Source: Pseudarthrobacter sp. C4D7 (GTDB lineage Bacteria; Actinomycetota; Actinomycetes; Actinomycetales; Micrococcaceae). Taken from it: a stretch of DNA of 64,000 nucleotides. Every line of letters starts with the position of its first letter. The first letter of the stretch is position 1. The position numbers and the translations under genes were made by a program. Under the pieces are notes generated by a model. It saw nothing but the letters and a program-made list of their open reading frames with translations. It made no database searches and was not told where the DNA came from. This document shows positions 25,532 through 34,717 of the stretch, one piece after another. The stretch spans positions 32,491 to 96,490 of the forward strand of contig NZ_JABFMW010000014.1 of NCBI RefSeq assembly GCF_013359725.1. The letters are read 5' to 3'.

Positions 25532-25903
25532 ATGCCGCTGTCGGAGCACGAACAGAAGCTGCTTGAGCAGCTTGAGAAGCAGCTTCACGAGGATGACCCC
25601 AAGTTCGCGAACTCAATGGGTTCGGATCCGGGGCGGTCATGGTCAACCAGGCATGTGGTCATCGGGGTTCTCGGTGCTCTGGCCGGCGTCTTCCTGCTGC
25701 TGGTCGGAGTCACCCTGCAGAACATCTTTGTGGGAGTCCTTGGCTTCGTGGTCATGGGTGGCGGGGTGTACTTCGCCACGATGCGCAGTTCGCGGGGCAC
25801 TCCGGGAACCAAGGCCGGTGGGGGAAAGCCCGGCAAGCAACGGAGTTCCTTCATGAGCACCCTGGAGGAACGTTGGGACGAACGCCGCAGGGGTGAGCCC
25901 TAA
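25532..25903 (+). CDS. DUF3040 membrane protein
   Basis: A 123-residue small membrane protein. It begins MPLSEHEQKLLEQLEKQLHEDDPKFANSM, the conserved DUF3040 opening and an amphipathic helix. Two membrane segments follow at about 43-62 (VVIGVLGALAGVFLLLVGVTL) and 65-85 (IFVGVLGFVVMGGGVYFAT), then a basic tail with SFMSTLEERWDERRRGEP. Such genes sit just before mraZ in many actinobacteria, and the function is unknown. ATG 25532 is decided by AGGAGG at 25521-25526, since the longer frame has no such site. It ends at a strong terminator. Confidence 0.88.
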   Translation: MPLSEHEQKLLEQLEKQLHEDDPKFANSMGSDPGRSWSTRHVVIGVLGALAGVFLLLVGVTLQNIFVGVLGFVVMGGGVYFATMRSSRGTPGTKAGGGKPGKQRSSFMSTLEERWDERRRGEP

Positions 25904-25962
25904 ACACTCCAGGAGGCTCCTCACCAACGTCCTCCATTTCACTCCCCGGCCCACCGGGGGGC

Positions 25963-26000
25963 AACAGGAAAAGACCCGCTCAGGCGGGTCTTTTCCTGTT
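25963..26000 (+). terminator. Terminator before the dcw cluster
   Basis: A 17-bp perfect stem, AACAGGAAAAGACCCGC (25963-25979) with 25984-26000, and a TCAG loop. A run of T follows inside and after the arm. It isolates the dcw operon from the upstream gene. Confidence 0.88.
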
Positions 26001-26160
26001 TAACCTGACACCCGTTCCGCCGGCGTCCTGCAGTGGATCCACAGCTTCCAGGCTGGTTGACCGGGGCGCCGAATTTCCTCCACTTCCCACCACCGCCTCC
26101 AATCCGCGCCATTTCAAGGGCGCAGTCCCATAGATCAGCCGCGCGCGGGGCCGTTTTGCG

Positions 26161-26190
26161 TTGACTGTGGTGGAAAGTGGAGTAATGTGG
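26161..26190 (+). promoter_or_regulatory. mra promoter with three MraZ-type boxes
   Basis: GTGG occurs at 26167, 26177 and 26187, exactly 10 bases apart, within GTGGTGGAAA, GTGGAGTAAT and GTGGAGGACA. MraZ proteins bind tandem short G-rich repeats upstream of their own gene. The repeats sit inside the promoter TTGACT (26161-26166), 16 bp, TAATGT (26183-26188), so bound MraZ would cover it. Confidence 0.7.
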
Positions 26191-26257
26191 AGGACATAAG
26201 AGGGTGGTTGCAACATAGGGGATGTGCAGTTCCTGACGGCGGACAGGCGGTGGGCCA

Positions 26258-26686
26258 GTGTTTCTGGGCACACACTCGCCGCGTCTGGATGAAAAGGGGC
26301 GGATCATTCTCCCTGCCAAGTTCCGTGAGGAACTTGCCGGCGGCCTGGTGCTCACAAGGGGCCAGGAGCGTTGCATCTACGTCTTCAGTGAGAAGGAATT
26401 TGAGCGGGTCCACGAGCAAATGCGGGAGGCTCCAATTTCCTCCAAGCAGGCACGTGACTATATCCGCGTCTTTCTCTCTGGAGCCTCTGACGAGGTACCT
26501 GACAAGCAGGGGCGCGTGACCATTCCACCCGCGCTCCGGGAGTACGCAGGGCTCGGAAGGGAACTTGCCGTCATCGGCGCCGGTACCCGCGCCGAGATCT
26601 GGGACGCCCAGGCTTGGAATGAGTACCTTGCGGAGAAGGAGACGGCCTTTTCCGAAACTGACGATCCCATTCCGGGCATTCTGTGA
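26258..26686 (+). CDS. mraZ: Transcriptional regulator MraZ
   Basis: A 142-residue protein with two AbrB-like DNA-binding repeats: [23 protein letters not shown] (about 2-24) and [21 protein letters not shown] (about 79-100), each with the MraZ DxxGR and P-x-x-RE pattern. It forms ring oligomers that bind the repeats before its own gene and repress the cell-division operon. The start is GTG 26258; the site before it is poor (GGACAGGCGG), so translation may be weak. It is the first gene of the dcw cluster, 167 bases before rsmH. Confidence 0.94.
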   Translation: MFLGTHSPRLDEKGRIILPAKFREELAGGLVLTRGQERCIYVFSEKEFERVHEQMREAPISSKQARDYIRVFLSGASDEVPDKQGRVTIPPALREYAGLGRELAVIGAGTRAEIWDAQAWNEYLAEKETAFSETDDPIPGIL

Positions 26687-26853
26687 ATTCCGGAGCGGGG
26701 CAGCGGGGGTTTCTTGGATGAGATCTCCAGCCGGCCCACCGGCTGCCAACCTGGCTCACCTTCCCCGGAGCCAGGCGGGCGGAACGGTAGGTGCGGATGG
26801 GGATCTGATCCCAGAAGCAGTAAGGGGACAATGACGGCGGGAAAGGACCAGGC

Positions 26854-27846
26854 ATGACCGATCAACCCAAGCCCACGTCCGAACGCCATGTACCGGTCCT
26901 TCGCGACCGGTGCATCAATTTGTTGGCACCGGGATTCGAAGCAGCACGGCTTCGCGGCGAAACCCCGGTTGCGGTAGACACCACCCTCGGCATGGGCGGG
27001 CACTCCGAGGCCATGCTGGAACGTTTTCCCGACCTGCACCTCATCGGCATCGACCGGGACGAGGAAGCCCTGGCCCTTGCCGGTGAACGGCTCGCCCCCT
27101 TTGCCGCCCGGACAGACCTGGTCCACGCGGTGTACGACGAAATCCAGGACGTCCTTGCAGACCTTGGCGTAGGCGAAGTGCACGGAATCCTCATGGACCT
27201 TGGCGTTTCCTCCCTCCAGCTTGATGAGCGCGGGCGTGGCTTCGCATACTCATTCGATGCTCCGCTGGACATGCGCATGGACACCAGCCGGGGACAAACC
27301 GCCGCTGACGTGGTCAACACCTACAGCGAAGAGGACCTGGTCCGGATCATCCGCAAGTGGGGCGAGGAGAAGTTCGCCGGGCGGATCGCCAACAGGATCG
27401 TCGCAGCGCGTGCCGCCAAGCCGTTCACCACTACCGGCGAGCTCGTGGAACAGATCCGCTCCGTTGTCCCCGGATCTGCGGCAAAGTCCGGCGGCCACCC
27501 CGCAAAGCGGACATTCCAGGCTTTGCGGATCGAGGTCAACGAGGAACTTGACGTCCTGGAACGTGCCGTTCCGGCCGCCGTCGATTCACTGGCCCTCGGC
27601 GGTCGCATCGTGGTCATGTCCTACCACTCACTGGAGGACAAGATCGTCAAGGGTGTGTTCCAGTCCCGCTCCAAATCGTCGGCCCCCTTGGGTTTCCCGG
27701 TGGAGCTGGAAGAGCATAAACCCGAACTCAAGACCCTGACCAAAGGCACCGAGGTGCCCACCGCCGTCGAAATCGCCGAAAATCCACGCGCCGCCTCCGC
27801 CCGGCTTCGCGCGGCAGAACGAATCAGAGCCAGGAGAGCTGCATGA
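26854..27846 (+). CDS. rsmH: 16S rRNA (cytosine1402-N4)-methyltransferase
   Basis: A 330-residue SAM-dependent methyltransferase that modifies C1402 in the ribosomal P site. SAM motif I is [14 protein letters not shown], with LIGIDRD next and [14 protein letters not shown] and [15 protein letters not shown] as family signatures; [15 protein letters not shown] and [13 protein letters not shown] follow. Length is typical. AAAGGA precedes the ATG. Its TGA overlaps the ftsL ATG by four bases. Confidence 0.97.
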   Translation: MTDQPKPTSERHVPVLRDRCINLLAPGFEAARLRGETPVAVDTTLGMGGHSEAMLERFPDLHLIGIDRDEEALALAGERLAPFAARTDLVHAVYDEIQDVLADLGVGEVHGILMDLGVSSLQLDERGRGFAYSFDAPLDMRMDTSRGQTAADVVNTYSEEDLVRIIRKWGEEKFAGRIANRIVAARAAKPFTTTGELVEQIRSVVPGSAAKSGGHPAKRTFQALRIEVNEELDVLERAVPAAVDSLALGGRIVVMSYHSLEDKIVKGVFQSRSKSSAPLGFPVELEEHKPELKTLTKGTEVPTAVEIAENPRAASARLRAAERIRARRAA

Positions 27847-28562
27847 GCACCGCCGCCGTCAAGAACTTTCCCGTTGTTTCCGGCAGCTCGGCGCCCGAAA
27901 TCAGGCCCGCGGGCAAACCGGGTGGGGCGCAAAAAGCCCGTACCCCGCTCTCAGTGGTCCGCACGGCTCCGCAGAAGCGGCGTGCCCCGTTCGTTGTGCT
28001 GTGCTTTGCCATGCTCGCCGTGGCCCTGGTTGCCGTGCTGGTCCTGAACATTTCGGTGTCCACCGCGCAGTACCAGTTGGTGGAGCTGCGCGCCAAGCAG
28101 AGCTCGCTGACCAAAGCGAACCAGGACCTCACCCAGCAGGTGCAGAACTACGAGGCGCCACAGAACCTTGCAGCCAAAGCCACCGAGCTGGGCATGGTGG
28201 CTTCCACCGTAAAGGGCCAGATCGACCTGTCCACGCTCTCGGTCACTGGAAAGGCCACCCCCGCGGTCAAGGGGGCAGCAACAGGAGCAGTCATTCCGTC
28301 GCCCGCCGTGGCAGGGCAGCTCATTGTGCCGCCGGCGTCTAAGGGCGCCGACCCCAAGGCGGCAGATTCCAAGAGCGCGGCTTCCAACTCCACTGCCGCT
28401 GACAAGGCAGCCGCAGCGGGCACCGCAACCAACGAGCCCGCCGCGGATGCGTCCCAGGCCGCAGCAGCCCAGGCCGCAGCCGCAGCGGCGGCGGCCAAGC
28501 CGGCCCCCGAACTGCACGGCGGCTCCGTCCCGGCGCCCCAGCAGAAGGTTCCCGGACAGTAA
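27843..28562 (+). CDS. ftsL: Cell division protein FtsL, long-tailed
   Basis: A 239-residue single-pass protein. The cytoplasmic N-terminus is Pro/Lys rich (1-47), the membrane helix is about 50-72 ([21 protein letters not shown]), and a leucine-zipper-like region follows ([24 protein letters not shown]). FtsL forms a complex with FtsB and FtsQ and supports FtsWI. The identification rests mainly on position between rsmH and ftsI and on topology. The last 120 residues are a low-complexity Ala/Pro/Lys tail outside the cell, whereas many FtsL proteins end soon after the coiled coil. Confidence 0.85.
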   Translation: MSTAAVKNFPVVSGSSAPEIRPAGKPGGAQKARTPLSVVRTAPQKRRAPFVVLCFAMLAVALVAVLVLNISVSTAQYQLVELRAKQSSLTKANQDLTQQVQNYEAPQNLAAKATELGMVASTVKGQIDLSTLSVTGKATPAVKGAATGAVIPSPAVAGQLIVPPASKGADPKAADSKSAASNSTAADKAAAAGTATNEPAADASQAAAAQAAAAAAAAKPAPELHGGSVPAPQQKVPGQ

Positions 28563-28610
28563 ACCTGCAGGCAGGTCAGTCAGCAGCGTCGAGCAGCAAG
28601 GATATTCACG

Positions 28611-30413
28611 GTGGCGAAGACGACCGGCACAGCAGGAAAAGGCAAGGCCCCCAACGCCACGAGGCGCTTGCGGCTGGGGCTGGGCGTCATGCTCACACTC
28701 CTGCTGGTGGTGGGCGGAAAGCTGTTCCTGGTCCAGGGGCTGGACGTTGGCGGAATGGCGGAAGCCGCACTGAACAGCCGGATGACGTCAGCCATCCTGC
28801 CGGCCGAGCGCGGCAGCATCCTTGACTCGCGCGGCACCGTCCTCGCCAACAGCGTGATCCGTTACAACATCGTCGTTGACCAGCGGGTCAACACGAAGAC
28901 CGAATCGTACAAGCGGCTCGAGCCAAGCGACGGACACGAAAAACTGGTGGACGTCAGCCGCGACCAGGCAATCTCCGAACTCGCGTCCGCCCTGGGCATG
29001 GACACCAACGCCGTCAGGGACGCCGTTACCGGCCAGCAGCCGTACTACATCGTGGCCAAGGACGTGAAGCCCGATGTTGAAGACCGCATCTCCAAGCTCC
29101 AGGTACCCGGCATCGTCGCCGAAGGTGTCAGCAAGCGCGTCTACCCGAATGGCGCGGTTGCCGGGGGAGTGGTGGGCTTCCTCCAGGACGGCACCACCGG
29201 GCAGGCCGGCATTGAGCAGACGCAGGATGACAAGCTGAAGGGAACGGACGGCAAACGCCTGTTCGAGATCGGCGCAGACGGCCTCCGCATCCCCGTGGGC
29301 CTCGACGAGCTGACCCCGCCCCAAAACGGCAAGGACGTCAAACTCACGCTCAACTCCGACCTGCAGTACTTCGCCCAGCAGGCCATCCAGAGCCAGGCTG
29401 ACAAACTCAGTGCAGAGTGGGGCGTCATCATCGTCATGGACGCCAAGACCGGGAACCTGCTTGCCCTTGCGGACACGAACTCCCCGGACCCCAACAACCC
29501 CGGGCTGGTGGCAGCGAAGGACCGCGGCGTGCGCTCCGTAACGGCAGCGTATGAGCCGGGATCGGTGGAGAAAATGATGACGGCCGCAGCCGTGATCGAT
29601 GAGGGCCTTGCCAAGCCGTTGGACACCTTCACCATTCCTCCTACCTACACCGTGGACGGCCAGACCTTCAGCGACGCCTTCACGCACGGCACCGAGGAGC
29701 GGACGCTGGCGGGAATCATCGGGTACTCCATGAATACCGGCACGGTGATGGCCGGCCAGCGGCTCAGCAAGGAACAGCGCTACGACTGGCTGAGGAAGTT
29801 TGGGATTGGCGAGGCTCCGGACATCGGGCTTCCCGCCACGGCGGCCGGCATCCTCTCGCCTGCGGATCAGTGGGACGGGCGCCAGCAGTACACCGTCCTT
29901 TTCGGCCAGGGTGTATCGCAGTCCACGCTCCAGACGGTCCGTGCCTACCAAAGCATCGCGAACAACGGCGTCATGCTGCAGCCGCGCCTGATCGATTCCT
30001 ATATTTCCCCGGACGGCACAGAAGAGAAGGTGCCGGCCCAGCCGGCCAAGCAGATTGTCTCGGACAGCACGGCCCAGCAGGTCCAGGACATCCTGGAAAG
30101 CGCCGTCACCGAAGGTGAAATCAAGGACGCCGGCATCGACGGCTACAGGGTTGGCGCCAAGACGGGGACATCCGAGTCCCCCTGCGACGATGGCAAGTCC
30201 GGCTATTGCGGCTACACCGCCTCCATTGTGGGGATGGCGCCGATGGATGATCCGCGGTTTATTGTGGAGGTGGTGCTCCAGCGGCCTAAGGGCAGCATCT
30301 ACGGCATCACCAACGGGCCGGTGTTCCGGTCCGTCATGAGCCAGGCGCTGCGGACCTACAACGTCCAGCCGTCAACCGGCGAACCGGCCAGGATGCCCCA
30401 GTACGCCAAATAG
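28611..30413 (+). CDS. ftsI: Septal transpeptidase FtsI (class B PBP3)
   Basis: A 600-residue class B penicillin-binding protein that cross-links septal peptidoglycan with FtsW. It has a membrane anchor at about 21-42 and a dimerisation domain (RGSILDSRGTVLA). The transpeptidase has Ser318-x-x-Lys321 in EPGSVEKMM (Val-Glu rather than the common Thr-Phe), SMN at 373-375 and KTG at 517-519. No PASTA domains follow. Cys525 and Cys533 flank an insertion just after KTG and could form a disulfide outside the cell. GTG 28611 is preceded by AAGGAT. It follows ftsL by 48 bases. Confidence 0.95.
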   Translation: MAKTTGTAGKGKAPNATRRLRLGLGVMLTLLLVVGGKLFLVQGLDVGGMAEAALNSRMTSAILPAERGSILDSRGTVLANSVIRYNIVVDQRVNTKTESYKRLEPSDGHEKLVDVSRDQAISELASALGMDTNAVRDAVTGQQPYYIVAKDVKPDVEDRISKLQVPGIVAEGVSKRVYPNGAVAGGVVGFLQDGTTGQAGIEQTQDDKLKGTDGKRLFEIGADGLRIPVGLDELTPPQNGKDVKLTLNSDLQYFAQQAIQSQADKLSAEWGVIIVMDAKTGNLLALADTNSPDPNNPGLVAAKDRGVRSVTAAYEPGSVEKMMTAAAVIDEGLAKPLDTFTIPPTYTVDGQTFSDAFTHGTEERTLAGIIGYSMNTGTVMAGQRLSKEQRYDWLRKFGIGEAPDIGLPATAAGILSPADQWDGRQQYTVLFGQGVSQSTLQTVRAYQSIANNGVMLQPRLIDSYISPDGTEEKVPAQPAKQIVSDSTAQQVQDILESAVTEGEIKDAGIDGYRVGAKTGTSESPCDDGKSGYCGYTASIVGMAPMDDPRFIVEVVLQRPKGSIYGITNGPVFRSVMSQALRTYNVQPSTGEPARMPQYAK

Positions 30414-30509
30414 CACCTGTTCAACGCCGGAAGTACCAGCAGCATCCAGCGCATCACAGTGCCCGGAAAGAACCACTCGGGGCACGCACTAGCACCATCG
30501 GAGATTCCC

Positions 30510-32141
30510 TTGTCAGAGTTCACTACGCCCGGCAGCAGCGCTGCCCGGGATGAAAGTGCGGGCCGCTTCCGGCCTTCAGCCGTCGCACCCGTCCCGTTGG
30601 CCGCCGTCGGGCAGGCCCTCGGAGTTGCGGTGCCCGCCTCTGCTGCTGACCTGGACATCACCGGAATATCCATCAATTCCCGCACCGTGCAGCCCGGGGA
30701 CCTCTACGTTGCGCTGCCCGGAGCCAGCCGGCACGGCGCCGACTTCGCCAGGGACGCCATCGACGCAGGGGCCGTGGCCCTTTTGACGGACGACGCCGGC
30801 GCGCGCCTGCTCGCCCTCTCCGCGGACACCCCGGTGCCCGTGCTGGTGGTGGCAAAGCCCCGCAACGAGGTGGGGCCCCTGTCCGCCATGATTTACCGCA
30901 GCCAGCCCGGCGGCGACCGTCCGCTGCAGCTGTTCGGTGTCACCGGCACCAACGGGAAGACCACCACCACGTACTTCATCAGGTCCCTGCTGCGCGCCCT
31001 GGGCCGGCAGGCCGGATTGATCGGAACCATCGAGATCCTTGCCGGCGGGGAAGCGATTCCCAGCCTCCTCACCACGCCGGAATCAACCGAGGTACACGGC
31101 CTGCTTGCCCTCATGCACGAACGCGGGCTTGATGCCGCTGCCATGGAAGTGTCCTCGCACGCCATTTCCTACCAGCGCGTGGACGGACTGGTCTTTGACG
31201 TGGCGGGGTTCACCAACCTCACCCAGGACCACCTGGACCTGCACAACACCATGGAGGAATACTTCGCCACCAAGGCGGAACTCTTCACGCCCGCCCGTGC
31301 GCGGCGTGCGGTGGTCATGGTCGACGACGAGTGGGGCCGGCGGCTGGCCGGCACCGCCGTGGTGCCGGTCACCACGCTCAGCACCACCGGCTCCGGCCCT
31401 GCGGACTGGACGGTCACTGCTGCCTCACCGCGGGGACTCGGCACCGGTTTCACGCTCACGGGCCCGGACGGGGCCGTGCTTGACGTCCACACCGGGCTGC
31501 CCGGCGGATTCAACGTGGCGAACGCCGCCCTGGCAGTGCTCATGGTGCTGCAGTCCGGGGTCCAGCCGTCAGACCTGCAGGCGGCCCTTGACAGTGCCGA
31601 CCCCTTCACCGTGGCCGTGCCGGGACGCATGCAGCTGGTGTCGGAGCGGCCTGCGGCCGTGGTGGACTTCGCCCACAACACCGATGCCCTGGCCAGGGCA
31701 CTGGAAGCGGTCCGATCTCCGGAGCCTGACTCCCGCCTGATTGTCGTTTTCGGCGCCACCGGCCAGCGCGACCAGGGCAAGCGCCCCGCGATGGGTGCCA
31801 TCGCGGCCCGCCTCGCCGACACCGTGATCATCACCGACGACGACCCCCACGAAGAGGATGCCGCAGCGATCCGTGCCGATGTAATGGCCGGGGCGCGGGA
31901 AGCCCTGGAAAAGGAATCCCTGGGGGCCGAACTGCTGGAAGTCTTCCCCCGCGAAGAGGCCATTCGGCAGGCCGTGGCGCTGGCACGTCCGCAGGACACC
32001 ATCCTGGTCGCGGGCCGCGGCCACGAAGTATGGCAGGAAGTGAAAGGCGTCAACATCGCCCTGGATGACAGGGTGGAACTGCGGACCGCCTTGACAGCCA
32101 GGGGATTCAACGTTCTCCATGACGACCGGATAGAGTCCTAG
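30510..32141 (+). CDS. murE: UDP-MurNAc-dipeptide ligase MurE, probably lysine type
   Basis: A 543-residue Mur ligase that adds the third stem-peptide residue. ATP site: [16 protein letters not shown]; substrate segments TTPESTEVHGLL and MEVSSHAISYQRV; HNTDALARALEAVR and VFGATGQRDQGKRPAMG. The meso-DAP enzymes carry DNPR in the C-terminal domain; here the position reads TDDDPHEED, with no Arg. That points to L-lysine, as expected for Arthrobacter walls. I prefer the TTG at 30510 because GGAGA lies at 30500-30504; GTG 30459 would add 17 residues without a ribosome site. The last codons overlap a TAGAGT before murF. Confidence 0.9.
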   Translation: MSEFTTPGSSAARDESAGRFRPSAVAPVPLAAVGQALGVAVPASAADLDITGISINSRTVQPGDLYVALPGASRHGADFARDAIDAGAVALLTDDAGARLLALSADTPVPVLVVAKPRNEVGPLSAMIYRSQPGGDRPLQLFGVTGTNGKTTTTYFIRSLLRALGRQAGLIGTIEILAGGEAIPSLLTTPESTEVHGLLALMHERGLDAAAMEVSSHAISYQRVDGLVFDVAGFTNLTQDHLDLHNTMEEYFATKAELFTPARARRAVVMVDDEWGRRLAGTAVVPVTTLSTTGSGPADWTVTAASPRGLGTGFTLTGPDGAVLDVHTGLPGGFNVANAALAVLMVLQSGVQPSDLQAALDSADPFTVAVPGRMQLVSERPAAVVDFAHNTDALARALEAVRSPEPDSRLIVVFGATGQRDQGKRPAMGAIAARLADTVIITDDDPHEEDAAAIRADVMAGAREALEKESLGAELLEVFPREEAIRQAVALARPQDTILVAGRGHEVWQEVKGVNIALDDRVELRTALTARGFNVLHDDRIES

Positions 32142-32147
32142 ACCGAG

Positions 32148-33611
32148 ATGATTGCATTTACTGCGGCGGAAATCGCCGAAATCACCAGCGGGCGCCTGGA
32201 CGCCGATCCCGGAATTACGCCCCTCTCGGTGGTGACGGATTCACGCGAAGCCACCCCGGGTTCGCTGTACGTCGCGAAGCCGGGCGAGCACGCCGATGGC
32301 CACGACTTCCTTGATGCCGCTTTCGCTGCCGGTGCGGTGCTGGCCCTCGTTGAGCGCCCCGCAGCCGGCCCCGACGGCACCGTCTACCCCTCAATCGTGG
32401 TTCCCGACGCCGTCCTGGCGATGGGAGCCCTCGCCGCCGAAGCCGTCCGCCGGATCCGCCACGCGCGTGGGGAAGCCGGCAGCACGCTGACGGTGATGGG
32501 CATCACCGGTTCCGCCGGCAAGACCACCACCAAGGACCTGCTGGCCGGGATCCTGGCGACACAGGGCAACACCGTGGCGCCCCAGGGGTCCTACAACGGT
32601 GAGGTGGGCGTTCCGCTTACCGTCTTCCGGGCAGATACCGACACCCGCTACCTGGTCATCGAAATGGGAGCCACGGGCATCGGCCACATCCGCTACCTCG
32701 CGGAAATGGTCAAGCCGGACATCGGCGTCGTCCTGGCAGTGGGCACCGCCCACGCCGGCGAGTTCGGCGGTGTGGAAAACATTGCGCTGGCCAAGGGCGA
32801 AATGGTCGAAGGCCTTACCGCCCAGGGCACCGCCATCATCAACCTCGACGACGACCGCGTTGCAGCCATGCGCAGCCGCACCCAGGCCAACGTCCTCGGC
32901 TTTTCCGCGGAAGGCCGCAGCGACGCCCAGGTGCAGGCCCTGAACGCCGACACCAACACCGGGGGCGGGCCCGAGTTCGATCTCCAGCTGCCCGACGGCG
33001 CTCCTCCGCGGCACGTGAGCAGCAAACTCATCGGAGCCCACCATGTGGGCAACCTGCTGGCAGCTGCTGCCGCGGCATGGGCTGCGGGGGTGCCCGGAGA
33101 CCACATCGCTGAGTCCCTGGGCAGCCAGGCGGCTGCCAGCCGCTGGCGCATGGAACGCACCGAGCGCCACGACGGCGTCACCATCATCAACGACGCCTAC
33201 AACGCCAACCCGGAATCGATGCGGGCCGCCCTTCGCACCCTGGCCGACCTCGGCCGCGGACGGCGGACCTGGGCCGTGCTGGGAGCCATGCTGGAACTCG
33301 GCGACGACTCAATCCGCGAACACACCGCAGTGGGCACCCAGGTGGTACGCCTGAACATCTCCCGGCTGCTGGTGGTGGGCCGGGAGGCGCGGGCGCTGTA
33401 CGTATCCGCCGTCCAGGAAGGGTCCTGGGGCGACGAATGCCTCTTCGCGGAGACAGTCGATGAAGCCTACGACGTCCTGGCAGCTGAACTCCAGCCAGGT
33501 GACCTGGTGCTCTTCAAGTCCTCCAACAGCGTAGGTCTCCGCCATTTGGGCGATCGGATAGCATTACCCCCAGCCCACACCCCTGCCGACGAAAGGAGCA
33601 CTCTGCTGTGA
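32148..33611 (+). CDS. murF: UDP-MurNAc-tripeptide:D-Ala-D-Ala ligase
   Basis: A 487-residue Mur ligase adding D-Ala-D-Ala in the cytoplasm. ATP loop [17 protein letters not shown] (about 125-141), [15 protein letters not shown], the [11 protein letters not shown] segment, and [18 protein letters not shown] in the C-terminal domain all fit MurF. Length is typical. It lies six bases after murE and its TGA overlaps the mraY GTG (GTGA), so its product level should track mraY. Confidence 0.96.
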   Translation: MIAFTAAEIAEITSGRLDADPGITPLSVVTDSREATPGSLYVAKPGEHADGHDFLDAAFAAGAVLALVERPAAGPDGTVYPSIVVPDAVLAMGALAAEAVRRIRHARGEAGSTLTVMGITGSAGKTTTKDLLAGILATQGNTVAPQGSYNGEVGVPLTVFRADTDTRYLVIEMGATGIGHIRYLAEMVKPDIGVVLAVGTAHAGEFGGVENIALAKGEMVEGLTAQGTAIINLDDDRVAAMRSRTQANVLGFSAEGRSDAQVQALNADTNTGGGPEFDLQLPDGAPPRHVSSKLIGAHHVGNLLAAAAAAWAAGVPGDHIAESLGSQAAASRWRMERTERHDGVTIINDAYNANPESMRAALRTLADLGRGRRTWAVLGAMLELGDDSIREHTAVGTQVVRLNISRLLVVGREARALYVSAVQEGSWGDECLFAETVDEAYDVLAAELQPGDLVLFKSSNSVGLRHLGDRIALPPAHTPADERSTLL

Positions 33612-34717
33612 TTGCTCTGCTGATCGGCGCAGGCCTCGCCCTGCTCTTTGCCCTGGTGGGCACACCGCTGTTCATCCGCCTGCTGGTTCACCGCGGCTAT
33701 GGACAGTTCATCCGCGACGACGGCCCCACATCCCACCACACCAAGCGCGGGACACCCACCATGGGTGGCACCGTGGTGGTGGCAGCGGTCCTGCTGAGCT
33801 ACGGGCTCACTCACCTCATCATGCTGATGATGAACCCGGACTCGCCCGGCCCTTCGGCCTCGGCCCTCATCCTGCTGTTCCTGATGGTGGGTATGGGCCT
33901 GGTGGGGTTCCTTGACGATTTCATCAAGATCTCCCGGCAGCGGAGCCTGGGCCTGAACGCTAAGGCCAAGCTCATCCTCCAGGCCGCCGTGGGCATCATC
34001 TTCGCCATCCTGGCCTTGAACTTTCCCAACAGTGCCGGGCTCACGCCGGCGTCGACAAAGATCTCCCTGGTCCGCGACCTGCCCTGGCTCGACCTCGCCT
34101 TCGGCGGGACGGTCCTGGGCGCCATTCTGTTCGTGGTCTGGTCCAACCTGATCGTCACCGCCGCCACCAACGGCGTGAACCTCACCGACGGACTGGACGG
34201 CCTCGCCGCCGGAGCCTCGATCATGGTCTTCGGCGCCTACACCCTCATGGGCATCTGGCAAAGCAACCAGGCGTGCGGATCGCCCCGGGAAACCGGCAGC
34301 GGCTGCTACTCCGTCAGGGACCCCCTGGATCTGGCCCTCCTGGCCGCCATCCTCAGCGCCGCACTGGTTGGCTTCCTCTGGTGGAATACCTCGCCGGCGA
34401 AGATCTTTATGGGCGACACCGGATCGCTGGCCATCGGTGGAGCTGTTGCCGGCTTCGCCATCCTGTCCCGCACCGAACTGCTGCTGGGCATAGTGGGCGG
34501 CCTCTTCGTGCTGATCACCCTGTCCGTCATCATCCAGGTGGGCTACTTCAAGGCAACCGGCGGAAAACGGGTGTTCAAGATGGCCCCGCTGCAGCACCAC
34601 TTCGAGTTGAAGGGGTGGGCCGAGGTAACCGTCGTCGTCCGGTTCTGGATCCTGGGCGGACTGTTCGTCGCCGTGGGCCTGGGCATCTTCTACGCTGAAT
34701 GGGTTGTACTGCTGTGA
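33608..34717 (+). CDS. mraY: Phospho-MurNAc-pentapeptide transferase MraY
   Basis: A 369-residue polytopic membrane enzyme that makes lipid I. Signatures: [28 protein letters not shown] (Asp-Asp), [22 protein letters not shown], and [12 protein letters not shown]. About ten membrane helices are predicted. Cys223 and Cys233 lie in the loop after the sixth helix, predicted to be outside. The start is GTG 33608 with AAAGGAG at 33593-33599. Its end overlaps murD. Confidence 0.96.
   Translation: MIALLIGAGLALLFALVGTPLFIRLLVHRGYGQFIRDDGPTSHHTKRGTPTMGGTVVVAAVLLSYGLTHLIMLMMNPDSPGPSASALILLFLMVGMGLVGFLDDFIKISRQRSLGLNAKAKLILQAAVGIIFAILALNFPNSAGLTPASTKISLVRDLPWLDLAFGGTVLGAILFVVWSNLIVTAATNGVNLTDGLDGLAAGASIMVFGAYTLMGIWQSNQACGSPRETGSGCYSVRDPLDLALLAAILSAALVGFLWWNTSPAKIFMGDTGSLAIGGAVAGFAILSRTELLLGIVGGLFVLITLSVIIQVGYFKATGGKRVFKMAPLQHHFELKGWAEVTVVVRFWILGGLFVAVGLGIFYAEWVVLL

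Larger units (their letters stand above)
25904..26257 (+). other. 354-base intergenic region before mraZ
   Basis: No gene is seen. It holds the DUF3040 terminator (25963-26000) and the mra promoter with its repeat boxes (26161-26190). The bases between are GC-rich and show nothing further to me. Confidence 0.6.
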
